A DNA stretch of 64,000 nt. It comes from Pseudogymnoascus destructans (taxonomy: Eukaryota; Ascomycota; Leotiomycetes; Thelebolales; Thelebolaceae). The notes under the pieces were generated by a model. The model saw only the letters and a list, made by a program, of their open reading frames with translations. It ran no database searches and was not told the origin of the DNA. The DNA lies in assembly GCF_001641265.1 (NCBI RefSeq), contig NW_020167529.1, positions 1,079,001-1,143,000 of the forward strand, read 5' to 3'. Numbering within the stretch: position 1 is the first letter of the stretch; every line of letters begins with the position of its first letter. Of the stretch, positions 53,565 through 64,000 are shown piece by piece. The translations under genes were made by a program, and so were the position numbers.

Positions 53565-54355
53565 TGTAATGGTGGGTGCACCAGATGTGAGAATCTAGCC
53601 ACCCAAGGAAGGGATGAATTTACTAAGACAACACACTGTCTTAGAAAACAGAGCCAAAGGGTCGTAGCTTAGACTATTCCACAACGCAGCAATCAGGTGT
53701 GTGATGTAGTGAAGTGGTTCAGACAAGTTGCAACAAATGTTGAGTCTGGGAACTCAGGGGTAAGTCAGAGGTTAACACCTCACTGACTTTTCAGAAACAA
53801 GGAGTAACAAGATCAATGCTTGGAAGCTTGGAAAAGACGTGGAAGTATGTGATAGTTGATTTACTGTATTGTCTGCTTGCCCTTTCTTAAGGAAAGGGCA
53901 ATCCTATTTATGCTAAAGGAGTGTAGTTCTCTCATTTTCCAAGACTTTCCATGATTACCAGGCTTGGTAACTGTAGTCGACGTAAGAGAATCCCATAGAA
54001 CCATCTCTTAGGTTCGTAGCCTATAGGAAGTAAAAGGAGGTCCAAGGTCAGAGTACCCCTATAGACAAATTATGTCATAGACAAATTATGTCATAACTTA
54101 ACCAATCTTGTGGGTAACTAAGGAGCGATGACGTGTAATGAATCATAGAGGTTCGTAGGAGCTTTTAGAGCTATCGTTCATGCTCCTAGGCCTCTAGTTG
54201 GTAGAGATATGTCATGTGGTAGTATGAGTGATGTCATGTAATGAATCATAGAGGGTTGTAGAGATATGCTATGTGGTAATATCGGCCCAGTAACTAAGGA
54301 GCGATGACGTGTAATGAATCATAGATGGTTGTAGCAATCGTTGAGTAGTATTGCT
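53565..54355 (-). repeat. Repeat B copy, truncated and rearranged
   Basis: Starts tgtaatggtgggtgcaccag, like 14877, and follows it with small duplications near 54060-54330 (repeated ggagcgatgacgtgtaatga blocks). It lacks the last ~80 bp. It is inverted relative to the next copy. Confidence 0.85.
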
Positions 54356-54408
54356 CTGTAAAGCGTAAGCCTAAGGTCTCACGGGAGTCCAGAGAACCAG
54401 GTCAGGAG

Positions 54409-55344
54409 TGTCATACTGACATTCGTTGCACTCAGTTTGCTATCAAACTCAAGAGCAAACTTAGAAATCTCCTCCTCAAACCTACAAGTCACCATACATA
54501 TCTTGGCTTATCACACCAACAACAGAAGCAATACTACTCAACGATTGCTGCAAACTCTTCTACTACATCTGTTTATGCTACATACATCACAGCATATCAT
54601 TTGGACACTCATTGAACAAGTTATTAAGAAAATCTCCTCCTTAAGGGGGTGGGCCAATACTACCACATGGCATATCTCTACCAACTAGAGGCCTAGGAAC
54701 ATGAACTATAGCTCTAGAAGCTTCTACAACCCTCTATGATTCATTACACGTCATCGCTCCTTAGTTACCCACAAGATTGGTTAAGTTATGACATAATTTA
54801 TCTATAGGTACTCTGACCTTGGACCTCCTTTTCACTTCCTATAGGCTAGGAACCCAAGAGATGGTTCTATGGGATTCTCTTACATTCGCTACATGATTAG
54901 CAAGCTAGTTGTGGGTCGCACTTAATTTCTAATACATTTACCAAGCCTGGTTAGTCATGGAAAGTCATGGAAAATAAGAGAACTACACTCCTTCGGCATA
55001 AATAGGATTGCCCTTTCCTTAAGAAAGGGCAAGCAGACAATACAGTAAATCAACTATCACATACTTCCACGTCTTTTCCAAGCTTCCAAGCATTGATCTT
55101 GTTACTCCTTGTTTCTGAAAAGTCAGTGAGGTGCTAACCTCTGACTTATCCCTGAGTTCTCAGACTCAACATTTGTACAACTTGTCTAAACCACTCCACT
55201 ACATAATACACTTGATTGCTCCGTTGTGGAATAGTCTAAGCTACAACCCTTTGGCTCTGTTTCCTAAGACAGTGTGTTGTCTTAGTAAAATCATCCCTTT
55301 CCTTGGGTGGCTAGATTCTCACATCTGGTGCACCCACCATTACA
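54409..55344 (+). repeat. Repeat B copy, full length (936 bp)
   Basis: Starts tgtcatactgacattcg and ends gcacccaccattaca. With 53565-54355 it forms an inverted pair of nearly 1.8 kb separated by about 50 bp. Confidence 0.85.
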
Positions 55345-55351
55345 GCGCTAT

Positions 55352-55679
55352 TGTAAGGACACAGGGCACCCAGCTCACGGTAATAGCATATGAGAGTGCG
55401 AGTCGGAGGCTAAACGGATGCTATCTTATAGGTCTACTACAAAGGATACAAAAAAGATGAAGGGGGAACCCCGTGAGTCAATTCCCTTAAGTACCCGAAA
55501 CCCATCCGACTCGGTTAGCCCACCCCAATGATCACACGTGACCAGGGTGAACCTCGTGAGTCATTTCCCTCAATACCCGACACCCATCCGACTCAGTTAG
55601 CCTGCCCAAATGATCACACGTGATCCACAGCTACTCAGAGTCTGCTCCTTAGAGTGAGAGACGAGAAGGCATCCTTACA
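55352..55679 (+). repeat. Solo LTR family A, 328 bp, with target duplication
   Basis: TGTAAGGACACAGG..GGCATCCTTACA, flanked by perfect GCTAT copies (55347-55351 and 55680-55684). It contains an internal partial duplication (gatcacacgtga appears twice). Confidence 0.9.
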
Positions 55680-56388
55680 GCTATCCCTACTTCACCAAGC
55701 GCAACTTGCACGCATACAGAAGTATAAATGGATAGAGGCATACATACAGGCACGGCTCGATGTATGCAACCATCACAATATTAAGTCAGCATACTATGTG
55801 TATGTTGCTCTATAATGAGCCATCAGTTGAGGTTGACCAACCAAAAACACCAAATCAGTTTGATATTTTCAATCAAGTCAATTTTTATATTGCTATATTT
55901 AGTTAGATTGAATGCCAAGCTATTATACTAACTACATATATACTATGTTATACAGGGGTCCCTTGATGCTACAAAACGGAGCAAAGCAGCTCAACCATAT
56001 AAACATCACGTGATATAAACGTGCTAATGTCGTCATGATTTGTTTTAGTTGGAGGGAAAATCCTCCAGCGGGGCAAAGATAGGCCATTTGGGATTATTAG
56101 TTATGGAGCATTGTTTCCCTTGGTATACGTTGTACTTCAATTATCCCTTATCTGCTGCGTGATTGGCACTCGTGTTGTTGTAGTCTGAGCTTGGGTGCGA
56201 AAAACCTTTGATGGGGGTAGTCGCTTGATGAAGCAATAATACGCGCGAGAACCTTTTTCGGGGAACGTGAGCTCCAGCCTCACAGACATCAATAAACTGA
56301 ACCGACAACCCAATACCACACCCGCTACCTTCATTGCAATTGGTGTCCGTGTAGTACTATTTTCTTTCGATTCATCTTGTATTTAAAT
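55680..56388. other. AT-rich intergenic, TOM70 promoter side
   Basis: No gene seen. The half nearest the repeats is AT-rich; the last 250 bp precede the TOM70 start. Confidence 0.5.
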
Positions 56389-58410
56389 ATGTCTAGCGAC
56401 ACTTTACCGTCACCGAACCTCCCGCTCCGAGGGACACCCGTTCAATTCTCGTCAACCACTTCACAATCTGGGCTATGGGATCGGATATCTACCTGGGCGT
56501 CTGAGCACAAGGCTGTCGTATATACAGTTGCCGGTGTTGCTGTTGTCGTGACCGGAGCCGGTGTCGCATATTATCTTACAGACTCGGTAAGTTGCATGAA
56601 TTCCCGCTCCTTTTCCCGAATCCCCCGTGTCAGAAGATTTGTACTGATTGAGTAATAAGACCGGGGCGACATCTAGCAAAGACAGCACGACCAAGCCATC
56701 GAGCGGCAAGAAGAGCAAGAGCAAGAAGAAGAAGAGCGGAGGTAAGCCAAAGGATCCCGAGAAGGGGCTCGCAGGAGAGGCTCAACCAAAGGCCGCATCA
56801 GCCGAGCCCGCCGATGAGCCCCCTCAAGTCGACGAGGCTACCGTTGGCAACCTTTCTGCCGAGGACAGGAAATCCTTTGCTGCTAAGCTGAAGGCGGCTG
56901 GTAACACCTCATACGGAGCCAAGGACTACGATCGCGCGATTGAGCTCTACAGCCAGGCCATCCTGTGCAAGCCCGACCCAATCTTCTACTCCAATCGCGC
57001 TGCATGCTTCAACGCAAAGCATGAGTGGGAGAAGGTTATCGAAGATACCACCGCTTCTCTCAAGCTCGACAATGAATACGTTAAGGCATTAAACAGACGC
57101 GCCAATGCCTACGAGCAACTCGAGAAGTACAGCGAGGCGCTACTCGACTTTACCGCTAGCTGCATCATCGACAGCTTCAAGACCGCATCGAGCGCAGAGG
57201 CGGTTGAGAGGCTGCTGAAGAAGGTCGCCGAGGCCAAGGGCAAGGCTATCATGGCCGGAAAGGGCAAGAGACTGCCTAGCCCAACATTTGTCACCAACTA
57301 CATGCAGAGTTTCCGCGCCAAGCCTGCACCAGAAGGACTCGAGATTGGTGTAGAAATCCCCGAGGATACTGGAAAGGGACAATTACAGCTCGGTCTTATC
57401 GCCATGGATAAGAAGACCAGCGATGGCTACGAAGAGGCTTCCAAGCACTTCAGCTCCGCCCTGGAATTGGGTGATATCGACGAGCATGAAGCGTTTGCCT
57501 ACAACATGCGCGGTACCTTCAAGTACCTCCGCGGCGAGAACCTCGAGGCATTGGCGGATCTTACCAAGAGCATCGAGCTCAACCCATCGCTGACACAGAG
57601 CTTCATCAAGCGTGCTAGCATGCACCTGGAGCTCGGCGATAAGGAGGCCGCCGCTGCCGACTTCGAGAAGGCAAGGGCACAGAACGACAGTGACCCGGAT
57701 ATCTTCTACCACCGCGCCCAGCTCCACTTCATCCTCGGCGAGTTCGGCGACGCTGCCAAGGACTACCAGAAGTCGATTGATTTAGACCGCGACTTCATCT
57801 TCTCCCACATCCAGCTCGGTGTTACACAATACAAGATGGGCTCTATCGCCTCGTCGATGGCTACCTTCAAGCGCACCATGAAGGCTTTCAACCAGGTTCC
57901 GGATGTCTACAACTACTACGGAGAGCTCCTCCTGGACCAACAGAAATACCAGGATGCTATTACCAAGTTCGACACCGCTGTGGAGATGGAGAAGATCTCC
58001 AAGCCACTCGGCATGAATGTCCTGCCTTTGATAAACAAGGCTCTTGCGCTCGTCCAGTGGAAGCAGGACTTTGCCGAGGCCGAGAAGCTGTGCGAGAAGG
58101 CACTTATCAGTAAGTTTTCCTTCCTCTATTATCGTTGACAAAACCACTAACACACAATGTAGTCGACCCCGAGTGCGATATCGCTGTGGCGACCATGGCT
58201 CAACTCCTACTACAGCAAGGAAAGGTCAACGACGCCCTGAAGTACTTCGAGCGTGCCGCAGAACTGTCAAGAACCGAGGGCGAGATCATCAACGCTCTTT
58301 CTTACGCTGAGGCGACGAGGACACAGCTTGAGGTACAGGAGAAGTACCCGCAGCTAGCGAACAGACTGCAGGGCATGAGCGGAGGCTTCTCCGGCTCCGG
58401 AATGGCTTGA
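56389..58410 (+). CDS. TOM70: Mitochondrial import receptor Tom70
   Basis: Outer-membrane receptor that takes carrier precursors and Hsp70/Hsp90-bound proteins to the TOM pore. Exons are 56389-56586, 56660-58109 and 58163-58410 (631 aa). Introns join YYLTDS to TGATSSK and KALI to IDPECDIAV. A single N-terminal anchor covers about residues 42-63 (AVVYTVAGVAVVVTGAGVAY). A Lys/Ser-rich linker follows (KKSKSKKKKSGGK). Then comes the clamp-type TPR set: FAAKLKAAGNTSYGAKDYDR, AIELYSQAILCKPDPIFYSN and VKALNRRANAYEQLEKYSEA. More TPRs run to the end (YNMRGTFKYLRGE, FYHRAQLHFILGEF, INKALALVQW). The C-terminus FSGSGMA closes the family-typical tail. Confidence 0.95.
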
Positions 58411-59571
58411 ATGCCGTACATGGTGATAGGTGTAGTATCGAGGTGCGGGTTTGGTGGCGAGAGCTTGCTGGTGGTGCCCATGTGGAGAGGGTGAATTTTT
58501 GGAAGGGATATGTATGTACGATGGTTTGAAAAAGTAATGTGTGCCGATAGGAGATGGATATGGAGATGTCATAGAGGAGTGGGTTGCATAATGAGGTGTA
58601 ACTATTCTACTCCGACAACGGGGACTGTACAGTATGGAAAGGCGGGTTTATGAGATGTTCAGTATTTTGCTGGCGCTCACGTAGCGAAATGTGAATCTTG
58701 TGTTTAGAGATGGTCCATACGAGTGATTTCCTGAGTGAGACATGATGCATAGGGGCTAGAAATGTGTCCTTGACCGAGGGTAGTGGATGATCCCCTCCAT
58801 AGCCTCCTCCCAAACCCTTCCCAATCAGTACGGCGCAGACGTTTAGTAGTAAGGCCTCTCCTATATTCTCCCATGCTATCTATCTAACATTGCTGCAAAT
58901 CCGGGCTATATGGCGGCCAATCCATTACTTCAATTCATTATAGATTGTATTATTAAAGCCATTCTATAGGAACGCGCACCTGCACTTCTGGCGCCGTACT
59001 GTAGTAAGCCAGAGGTTGGGTATAGTGTGTATATTTACATTATTATATAAGTTATTTGTATAATTCCATAACGATGAAGACTGCCACTGCCACGTCTCTT
59101 CCATAACTTATGGCATATAAAATTTGTTGCGGGGGTACTTGCCGCAACGGACAGGGAAGGAGGAAGTAGCGTTGTTCTCCCGGCGGTACGACTTCTTGTC
59201 TGTTCTTTCCGCGTCCATGATTCGCTTCTTAGCGCTACTTACAGGGATGCTTGGCTGAATGAGTGTTGTGATCAAGGCATCTTTTTCTGAATGGTTGAGC
59301 TTCGTTCGAGCCTTTGAACCCCATTCTCCACGATATCCCCCCACAGAACCTCAATAAATTGTTGCCATTATACATTCCACCTTATTGCTTTCCCCCGAGA
59401 GACCCTCGCACCCGTACTACATCGTATGAATCAGCGCCTTTAGGCAGGTTGGAGCCTAGTTGCGGCCAGCACATGATCCATTCGCCTCTTAGGCTTCGCC
59501 TTCCCTGAGGCCTCGAGGCCCGCGCCCGGCACGCACACGACGGGGTAATTGAACGGGTCAGGGCTGCAACG
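58411..59571. other. Intergenic; no supported gene
   Basis: Holds the TOM70 3' region and the promoter of the next gene. Only short open stretches without domains. Confidence 0.45.
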
Positions 59572-61719
59572 ATGCCGGGCCCCAGGCGAAAGAAGCCGCT
59601 TATAGGCAGGAGGCGAGTAGAGGACGAGGAGGGCGACGAAGCCGGTCACGATCTGGAGGACTCGCAGAGCGAAGGGTCGATCTCCGACGACGAAGATGCT
59701 GGCAATGCGAGCGACGGCAGCAACGCAGCATCTCCGGTGGCACCGAAGGCTACGGCGAATGGCTGCTCGAAAGACAGAACTCCGGCGGCATCAAACTCGA
59801 AGTCAACGGAGACGTCTAAATCGCCACCGAAGATAAATGTAACAACTGATACGGACATGATGCTGAATGGGCTTGAGAGGTCGAAAGACTTCGATAATAT
59901 CGAGTCGACTAGCTACGATGAACTTTCGAACGCACAGAAACCTACTCTGTCACAGCCGGTTATCGTCAAGTCGACTGCGATTATGGACCAACCTGTTGAA
60001 ACACCAGTGGAGCGAAGGAGGCGTGAGCATGAAGATTACAAAAAGAAGCGCGATGAAGATCCGGCTTTTGTACCCAACCGTGGCGCATTCTTCATGCATG
60101 ATCACAGGCATTCTGGACCTGCTGCGAATGGGTTCAGACCATTCGGGCGTGGCCGCGGAGGACGAAGAGGCGGCAGAGGTGGCTTTGGAGGTTCATTTGC
60201 ACCAGCCAAGTATGTTAAAAGTTCCCTTGGTGCCAATAATACCATGCTAATGTCCGATAGTTATATGCAGCAGATGGACGAACCTGCCGACGCTCCGTGG
60301 ACCCACGACATGCACGAAGCGGTCGTGAAAGACAACCGGCCTCCACGCAACCCATCCCAAGCATACAACAATATGAGCGCCTCGAGACAATCATTCCCGC
60401 AAGCCCCGCGCGGCCCGGCACCGAATCGTTCGTTGTCGACGACAAAGCTTATTGGAAATGTGCAAGTACGCGTGTTATTACCAGGCATGGAGAAGCCGTT
60501 ATCATTACCTGCGATTGCTTTACATCAGTACACTCGTCTTCCAGACCACCGACCACCTCTTCGCCGCGATAAGCCGGTTCGGATTTCGTTGCCGGATACT
60601 CCTCCGAGATATATATTCCCCGCCGTTGAGCGGTCGTTTATCTTTATCCCACGAGCGATGCGACCAAACCAGCAAGGCTTCGGGTCAAGGAGCAATAGGG
60701 GTCGCCAAGGATTAGGATCGGTGGGAGGTTTCTCAAGACGAACAAGTGCATATGGTGGAAGTGTATATGGCAGCGAATACACACCAAGCGTCGCCATGAG
60801 CCGTCGCTCATCCGTGGCCCATGAGATTCCACGGGATGGCATCATATCCCCTATGGGCTCGACAATGTCAAGGCCTCCTGTACCACTCGACTCGACCCGA
60901 CCTGTTGTCAGGCTACCACCATCTATAGCCCAGGCGCAGGCACCGATTGCCACTGAGATGCAGCCGGTCCAAGGCGCAGTGCTCCCGGCTGTATCACAAC
61001 CCTACCCGCTCCCACAAAAGCCTACCTTCCGCGAAAACCGACCCAACTCTGTACCCATGCAACACCCTCGACCTCAAAAGGCTGTCTCTGTCGACAACAT
61101 CGAGTCACCGGCAGCTATGCAAATCAACCCCCCGCAACAATACCAACAACTATTCCAACACCAGGTGCCGACACAGGCCAACGGCCATGCCTATGGGCAG
61201 GAGGCACAGGTACATCCTCATTCACGCAATGCCTCATACCAGGGATCCACCGGGACGCCTCTATCCCAGATCCCTGAAAGGGCCATCCACGCCCAGCCCT
61301 TCCAACCAAACATCTATCAGCAGCAGCAGGGCTTCTACCCCCCGCAATACCAGGTAATGCCCCAGCAACAAGGCTATTACTACCCCCAACAATACAATAC
61401 CGGCATAAGTGCCCAAGCACCAAATTTCGCCCCCTCAGCAGCCCAGCAGCAAGCCTACGGACAAGTGGCCCCGACAGACGCGTCGCAGCAGGGCCAGCAA
61501 CCTAACCTTGTGGCGCAGGAAGTCAACGGAATGGTGTACTACTACGACGCTGCGCAGATCCCGGCAGCAGCGGCAGCGTTCCCGTCTTATGCATCGCCGC
61601 CTGCGTACCCTGTACAGCATATGGGGAATGTGTCGCTACAACATAGGATGATGACGCCGAGCCCGGATGCGTTCTATTACCCGCAGCCGCAACAGGCTGT
61701 GGTGTACTACCCGCAATGA
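59572..61719 (+). CDS. Barentsz/CASC3-like eIF4A3-binding protein
   Basis: Candidate exon-junction-complex subunit. The N-terminus is basic, then acidic (RRRVEDEEGDEAGHDLEDSQ). The Btz/SELOR region includes VERRRREHEDYKKKRDEDPA and FVPNRGAFFMHDHR, the signature of CASC3/Barentsz eIF4A3-binding domains. An RGG-like box follows (GRGRGGRRGGRGGFGG), then DAPWTHDMHEAV. A 51-nt in-frame segment (60210-60260, GTATGT..GATAG with a gctaat branch) is very likely an intron. Removing it keeps the frame (715 to 698 aa). The C-terminal half is Pro/Gln/Tyr-rich and disordered (QQQGFYPPQYQVMPQQQGYY), as in mRNA-granule proteins. Function is inferred from the domain. Confidence 0.82.
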   Translation: MPGPRRKKPLIGRRRVEDEEGDEAGHDLEDSQSEGSISDDEDAGNASDGSNAASPVAPKATANGCSKDRTPAASNSKSTETSKSPPKINVTTDTDMMLNGLERSKDFDNIESTSYDELSNAQKPTLSQPVIVKSTAIMDQPVETPVERRRREHEDYKKKRDEDPAFVPNRGAFFMHDHRHSGPAANGFRPFGRGRGGRRGGRGGFGGSFAPAKYVKSSLGANNTMLMSDSYMQQMDEPADAPWTHDMHEAVVKDNRPPRNPSQAYNNMSASRQSFPQAPRGPAPNRSLSTTKLIGNVQVRVLLPGMEKPLSLPAIALHQYTRLPDHRPPLRRDKPVRISLPDTPPRYIFPAVERSFIFIPRAMRPNQQGFGSRSNRGRQGLGSVGGFSRRTSAYGGSVYGSEYTPSVAMSRRSSVAHEIPRDGIISPMGSTMSRPPVPLDSTRPVVRLPPSIAQAQAPIATEMQPVQGAVLPAVSQPYPLPQKPTFRENRPNSVPMQHPRPQKAVSVDNIESPAAMQINPPQQYQQLFQHQVPTQANGHAYGQEAQVHPHSRNASYQGSTGTPLSQIPERAIHAQPFQPNIYQQQQGFYPPQYQVMPQQQGYYYPQQYNTGISAQAPNFAPSAAQQQAYGQVAPTDASQQGQQPNLVAQEVNGMVYYYDAAQIPAAAAAFPSYASPPAYPVQHMGNVSLQHRMMTPSPDAFYYPQPQQAVVYYPQ

Positions 61720-63288
61720 TTACTCTACCACACCGAGTAATGGCGCCTGCTTCGATGTTCGATGTCTCTCTGTTTGGAACGACCTGACCGGTTTCGTTTG
61801 CATTGGGATTTTGCCGGTGTAGTTTTGTTTGAAAGCGCCTGCTACTGCTTTTGTTTACGAGCCCCTACCCTCCCGCCACCATCCATCGTCTCTCCACCAC
61901 CACCACCCGTGGATGTTAGAAAGGATTGTTTCCTGTTCTTCGTTTTGGGGGTCACATTACGGCTGTTACGGATTACGATCGATCGCTCAAAGTCATGCAT
62001 TTTATTGTAGCACTTCAATCATCTTTTATTTTTTCTGGCTTGAACGGGGGTGGGAGTGTGGGAAAGGGGGGATGGAATCGAAGCGTCGTTTTTATCTGCT
62101 TGAAGTCTTTGGGAAAGAGGCATTGCTTATACTTTTCCCTTTTTGCTGTCCCAGGATTAAGCGATGGCACTTGGTAGAAATGCTTCGCAGATTCCTTTTG
62201 TATGATTTTGTGTTTCTACGAGTGGTTCTGTTTTTTTTTTCTTTCTTTTTTCATCAATCATTTTTTGTCTTGGGGGGTTGGGTTGTTGCGTTGCGGGCTA
62301 TGGGATACAAAGGGGGCTTTGTGGAGGATGAGGTCTGGGCTTTATGGCGTATTGCAGCGATGTTGGTTGTGGGTGACAAGATGGATGGGATGGGATGGGA
62401 TGGATATGTTGTTTTTGGCGGAGTAGTGGGAGGGAGAGGGAGAGGGTAGTTTAGGTGAAATGACACCATCATTATGGTTACCCGAGCCCACTCCTATGCC
62501 ATCTATACTATCCGTTCTCTTAAGCCTTTCCGGCGTGACTTTTGAAGCTTTGACAAACGAGGGGCGTGATATGACGTGGAAAGGGGGGCGGCTGTCGGGG
62601 GGCGGCTGTCGTCGGCGTACTACCTTTTACTTGGTTTGCTTGCTTGTGGCGGATTTTGGGGGTTCTTGGACCCAGCAACGGGCAATCGACATTACGGGCT
62701 TCGGAGATGGGGGATACTGTGGCTGACGAAGCCTCCCTTCTATGGTCTTCTCCTTAGTTGTACGCAGAGGTTAACTAGTTAATCAGCGCCGTCGATGAAG
62801 CCGCCGCCTTGGACGGACTCGTACTGCCAAATACCTATTGGCATGCATACTATACTTAATTCTACTTGCTGATATACATACTATAACATGTACCCCCGCC
62901 AGTACTTCTCCCAGTAGGCTACACTAAAATTCGCCTACGTCCTATCTGTCACTAACTTACTTGTCTCCGCTCTCTCCGCCCCGCCGAGACAACCTAACCC
63001 CCGGCTTCGTCAGACCGTCTCTCTCTCCCTCTCTCCGTCTCTCCGTCTCTCCCTCTCTCCCCCTCCCTCTCCCTCACTAAAACTTCAACAAAAGCAACAT
63101 CTCTTCCAACTAATAACTCAACACACAGGTCGTGGATTATAGATTCACGATTCGCTGAGGTGCTTACGAAGACTCTACTGCTATTACAACTCGTGAGTTA
63201 CTCGCTCATCCGCCCACCCACTTACTTCCAGGTGACGTTGGGGCTGGGCTGATCTCCTTCCCCACACAGCTGTCATCGTAGCCACATC
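61720..63288. other. Intergenic; 3' UTR and next promoter
   Basis: A T/G-rich 3' region with open frames of low complexity (for example 61829-62449) and no domains. A probable 5'-UTR intron of the next gene is 63193-63270 (gtgagt..cacacag). Confidence 0.45.
63017..63078 (+). promoter_or_regulatory. Pyrimidine-rich (CT) promoter tract
   Basis: About 60 bp of ctctccgtctctcc-type repeats, nearly pure C/T, some 210-270 bp before the ATG of the PB1 protein. Such CT blocks are common just upstream of transcription starts in filamentous fungi. Confidence 0.6.
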
Positions 63289-64000
63289 ATGGCCTCATCA
63301 GCTACGAACCCAGATACATTGGTGACCCTCAAGGTCAACATCGAAGGAAGCAACAGGAGGTTCAAGCTTCCTCTGCGTGACCTGGGAGCGGACACTCTGT
63401 CGGACAAGGTACGATAACTCTCTCCGATAACGACGGTGAGGCTCGGGCTGGACCCAACCACGCCATATAGCTGCAAAATGGCTTCATGGTCGTGTTGGGT
63501 GCATTTCAGTCTGCAACGTCAATTCATTTACGCTTCATTACCGATACTAATTCATTGCAGCTTCGTGCCCTGCTCCAGATTCCAGAATCCCAAGAAGCTA
63601 TCTTCGAACGCTACTCCGACAGCGCCGCTGACTTTGTCACCCTCGACCCCAACAACGCTCCAGTCTTCAAGCAGCTCTACCGTGCCGCGAAGGCTAAGCT
63701 TAAGCTTCGTCTTAAGGTCACTATTATCGATCAGGAGGATAAGGAGGTTAAGCCAAAGAAGGAGCCGGTTAAGCCAAAGAAGGAGCCGGTTAAGCCAAAG
63801 AAGGCTACTGTTGAGGACGAGGTCGCATCTCCCGTCGCCGCACCACAGCTGATCTCGGTTGACACGCCATTATTGCCAACGGATATGTCTTCGCCAGACT
63901 TTGAGAACCACAAGGCCGCTGTGGGAGCACAAGCATTCCCATCGTACGGCGAGTATCTCAAGGATCTCACGTTTAACTTCAAGAATGAGATCGCAGCAGC
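63289..64000 (+). CDS. NBR1-like PB1-domain protein, 5' part
   Basis: Exon 1 (63289-63408) begins MASSATNPDTLVTLKVNIEG. The 152-nt intron (63409-63560, GTACGA..TTGCAG, actaat branch) leads into exon 2, open to the window end. Residues 1-95 match the N-terminal PB1-like domain of fungal NBR1 homologues: RRFKLPLRDLGADTLSDK, LRALLQIP, IFERYSDSAADFVTLD, FKQLYRAAKAKLKLR. The full family carries ZZ zinc fingers and an NBR1 Ig-like domain and acts as a selective-autophagy or Nvt-pathway receptor. Those parts lie outside the window. A Lys/Pro linker holds two 21-bp tandem repeats encoding KPKKEPV. The identity is good but rests on the N-terminus only. Confidence 0.8.

Noticed and set aside
61829..62449. 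206-codon ORF after the Barentsz-like gene
   Set aside because: T/G-rich 3' UTR sequence, hydrophobic low-complexity residues and no domain.
1..64000. CRISPR arrays, bacterial operons or a biosynthetic gene cluster
   Set aside because: The DNA is fungal with spliced genes. No spacer-repeat arrays, PKS, NRPS or terpene synthase cores were seen; one methyltransferase and one squalene epoxidase 33 kb apart do not make a cluster.

Overview
This window is nuclear DNA of a filamentous ascomycete (Pezizomycotina, possibly Leotiomycetes). The evidence is short spliceosomal introns of about 47-150 nt with GT..AG ends and CTAAC/CTAAT-like branch points, a NACHT-type NLR, a Slt2-type MAP kinase, Dpb2, Tom70, Erg1, a PRELI/Ups protein, and dispersed Ty3/gypsy and pogo/Tc1 transposon debris. 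The species cannot be named from the sequence alone.

Layout. 1-7.7 kb is accessory: a left-truncated NLR on the minus strand, a degraded polysaccharide-lyase-like gene, relics and a SAM methyltransferase. 7,709-14,707 is a complete, apparently recent Ty3/gypsy LTR retrotransposon with 475-bp LTRs that look identical and a CTAAA target duplication. Its gag and pol are in different frames and joined by a textbook -1 slippery site with a predicted pseudoknot. Its chromodomain is cut by a stop codon. An antisense ORF near the 3' LTR carries a Zn(II)2Cys6-spaced cysteine cluster. 14.9-16.9 kb holds old repeats and a broken kinase-like gene.

17.2-39.9 kb is mostly conserved core genome: an uncharacterised protein, a claudin-like tetraspan protein, a large aromatic-acid-exporter-like membrane protein, DPB2, an unknown protein, a PRELI/MSF1 lipid-transfer protein, cytoplasmic tryptophanyl-tRNA synthetase, the cell-wall-integrity MAP kinase, a secreted DUF3455 protein and squalene epoxidase. 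A 2-kb gene-poor stretch with a solo LTR precedes the squalene epoxidase.

40-56 kb is accessory and decaying: purine-rich repeats, a broken coiled-coil ORF next to an LTR tail, two perfect hairpins, a 5S rRNA gene, a lesioned DUF4246 gene, two internally deleted pogo-like transposons, broken APH-like and other genes, one intact small unknown gene, a dead Tc1-like transposase and a nested LTR complex forming a large inverted repeat. 56.4-64 kb returns to core genes: TOM70, a Barentsz/CASC3-like eIF4A3-binding protein, and the start of an NBR1-like PB1 protein that runs off the window. The genes do not form an operon-like pathway or an obvious biosynthetic cluster. The window is best read as core islands separated by transposon-rich accessory DNA.
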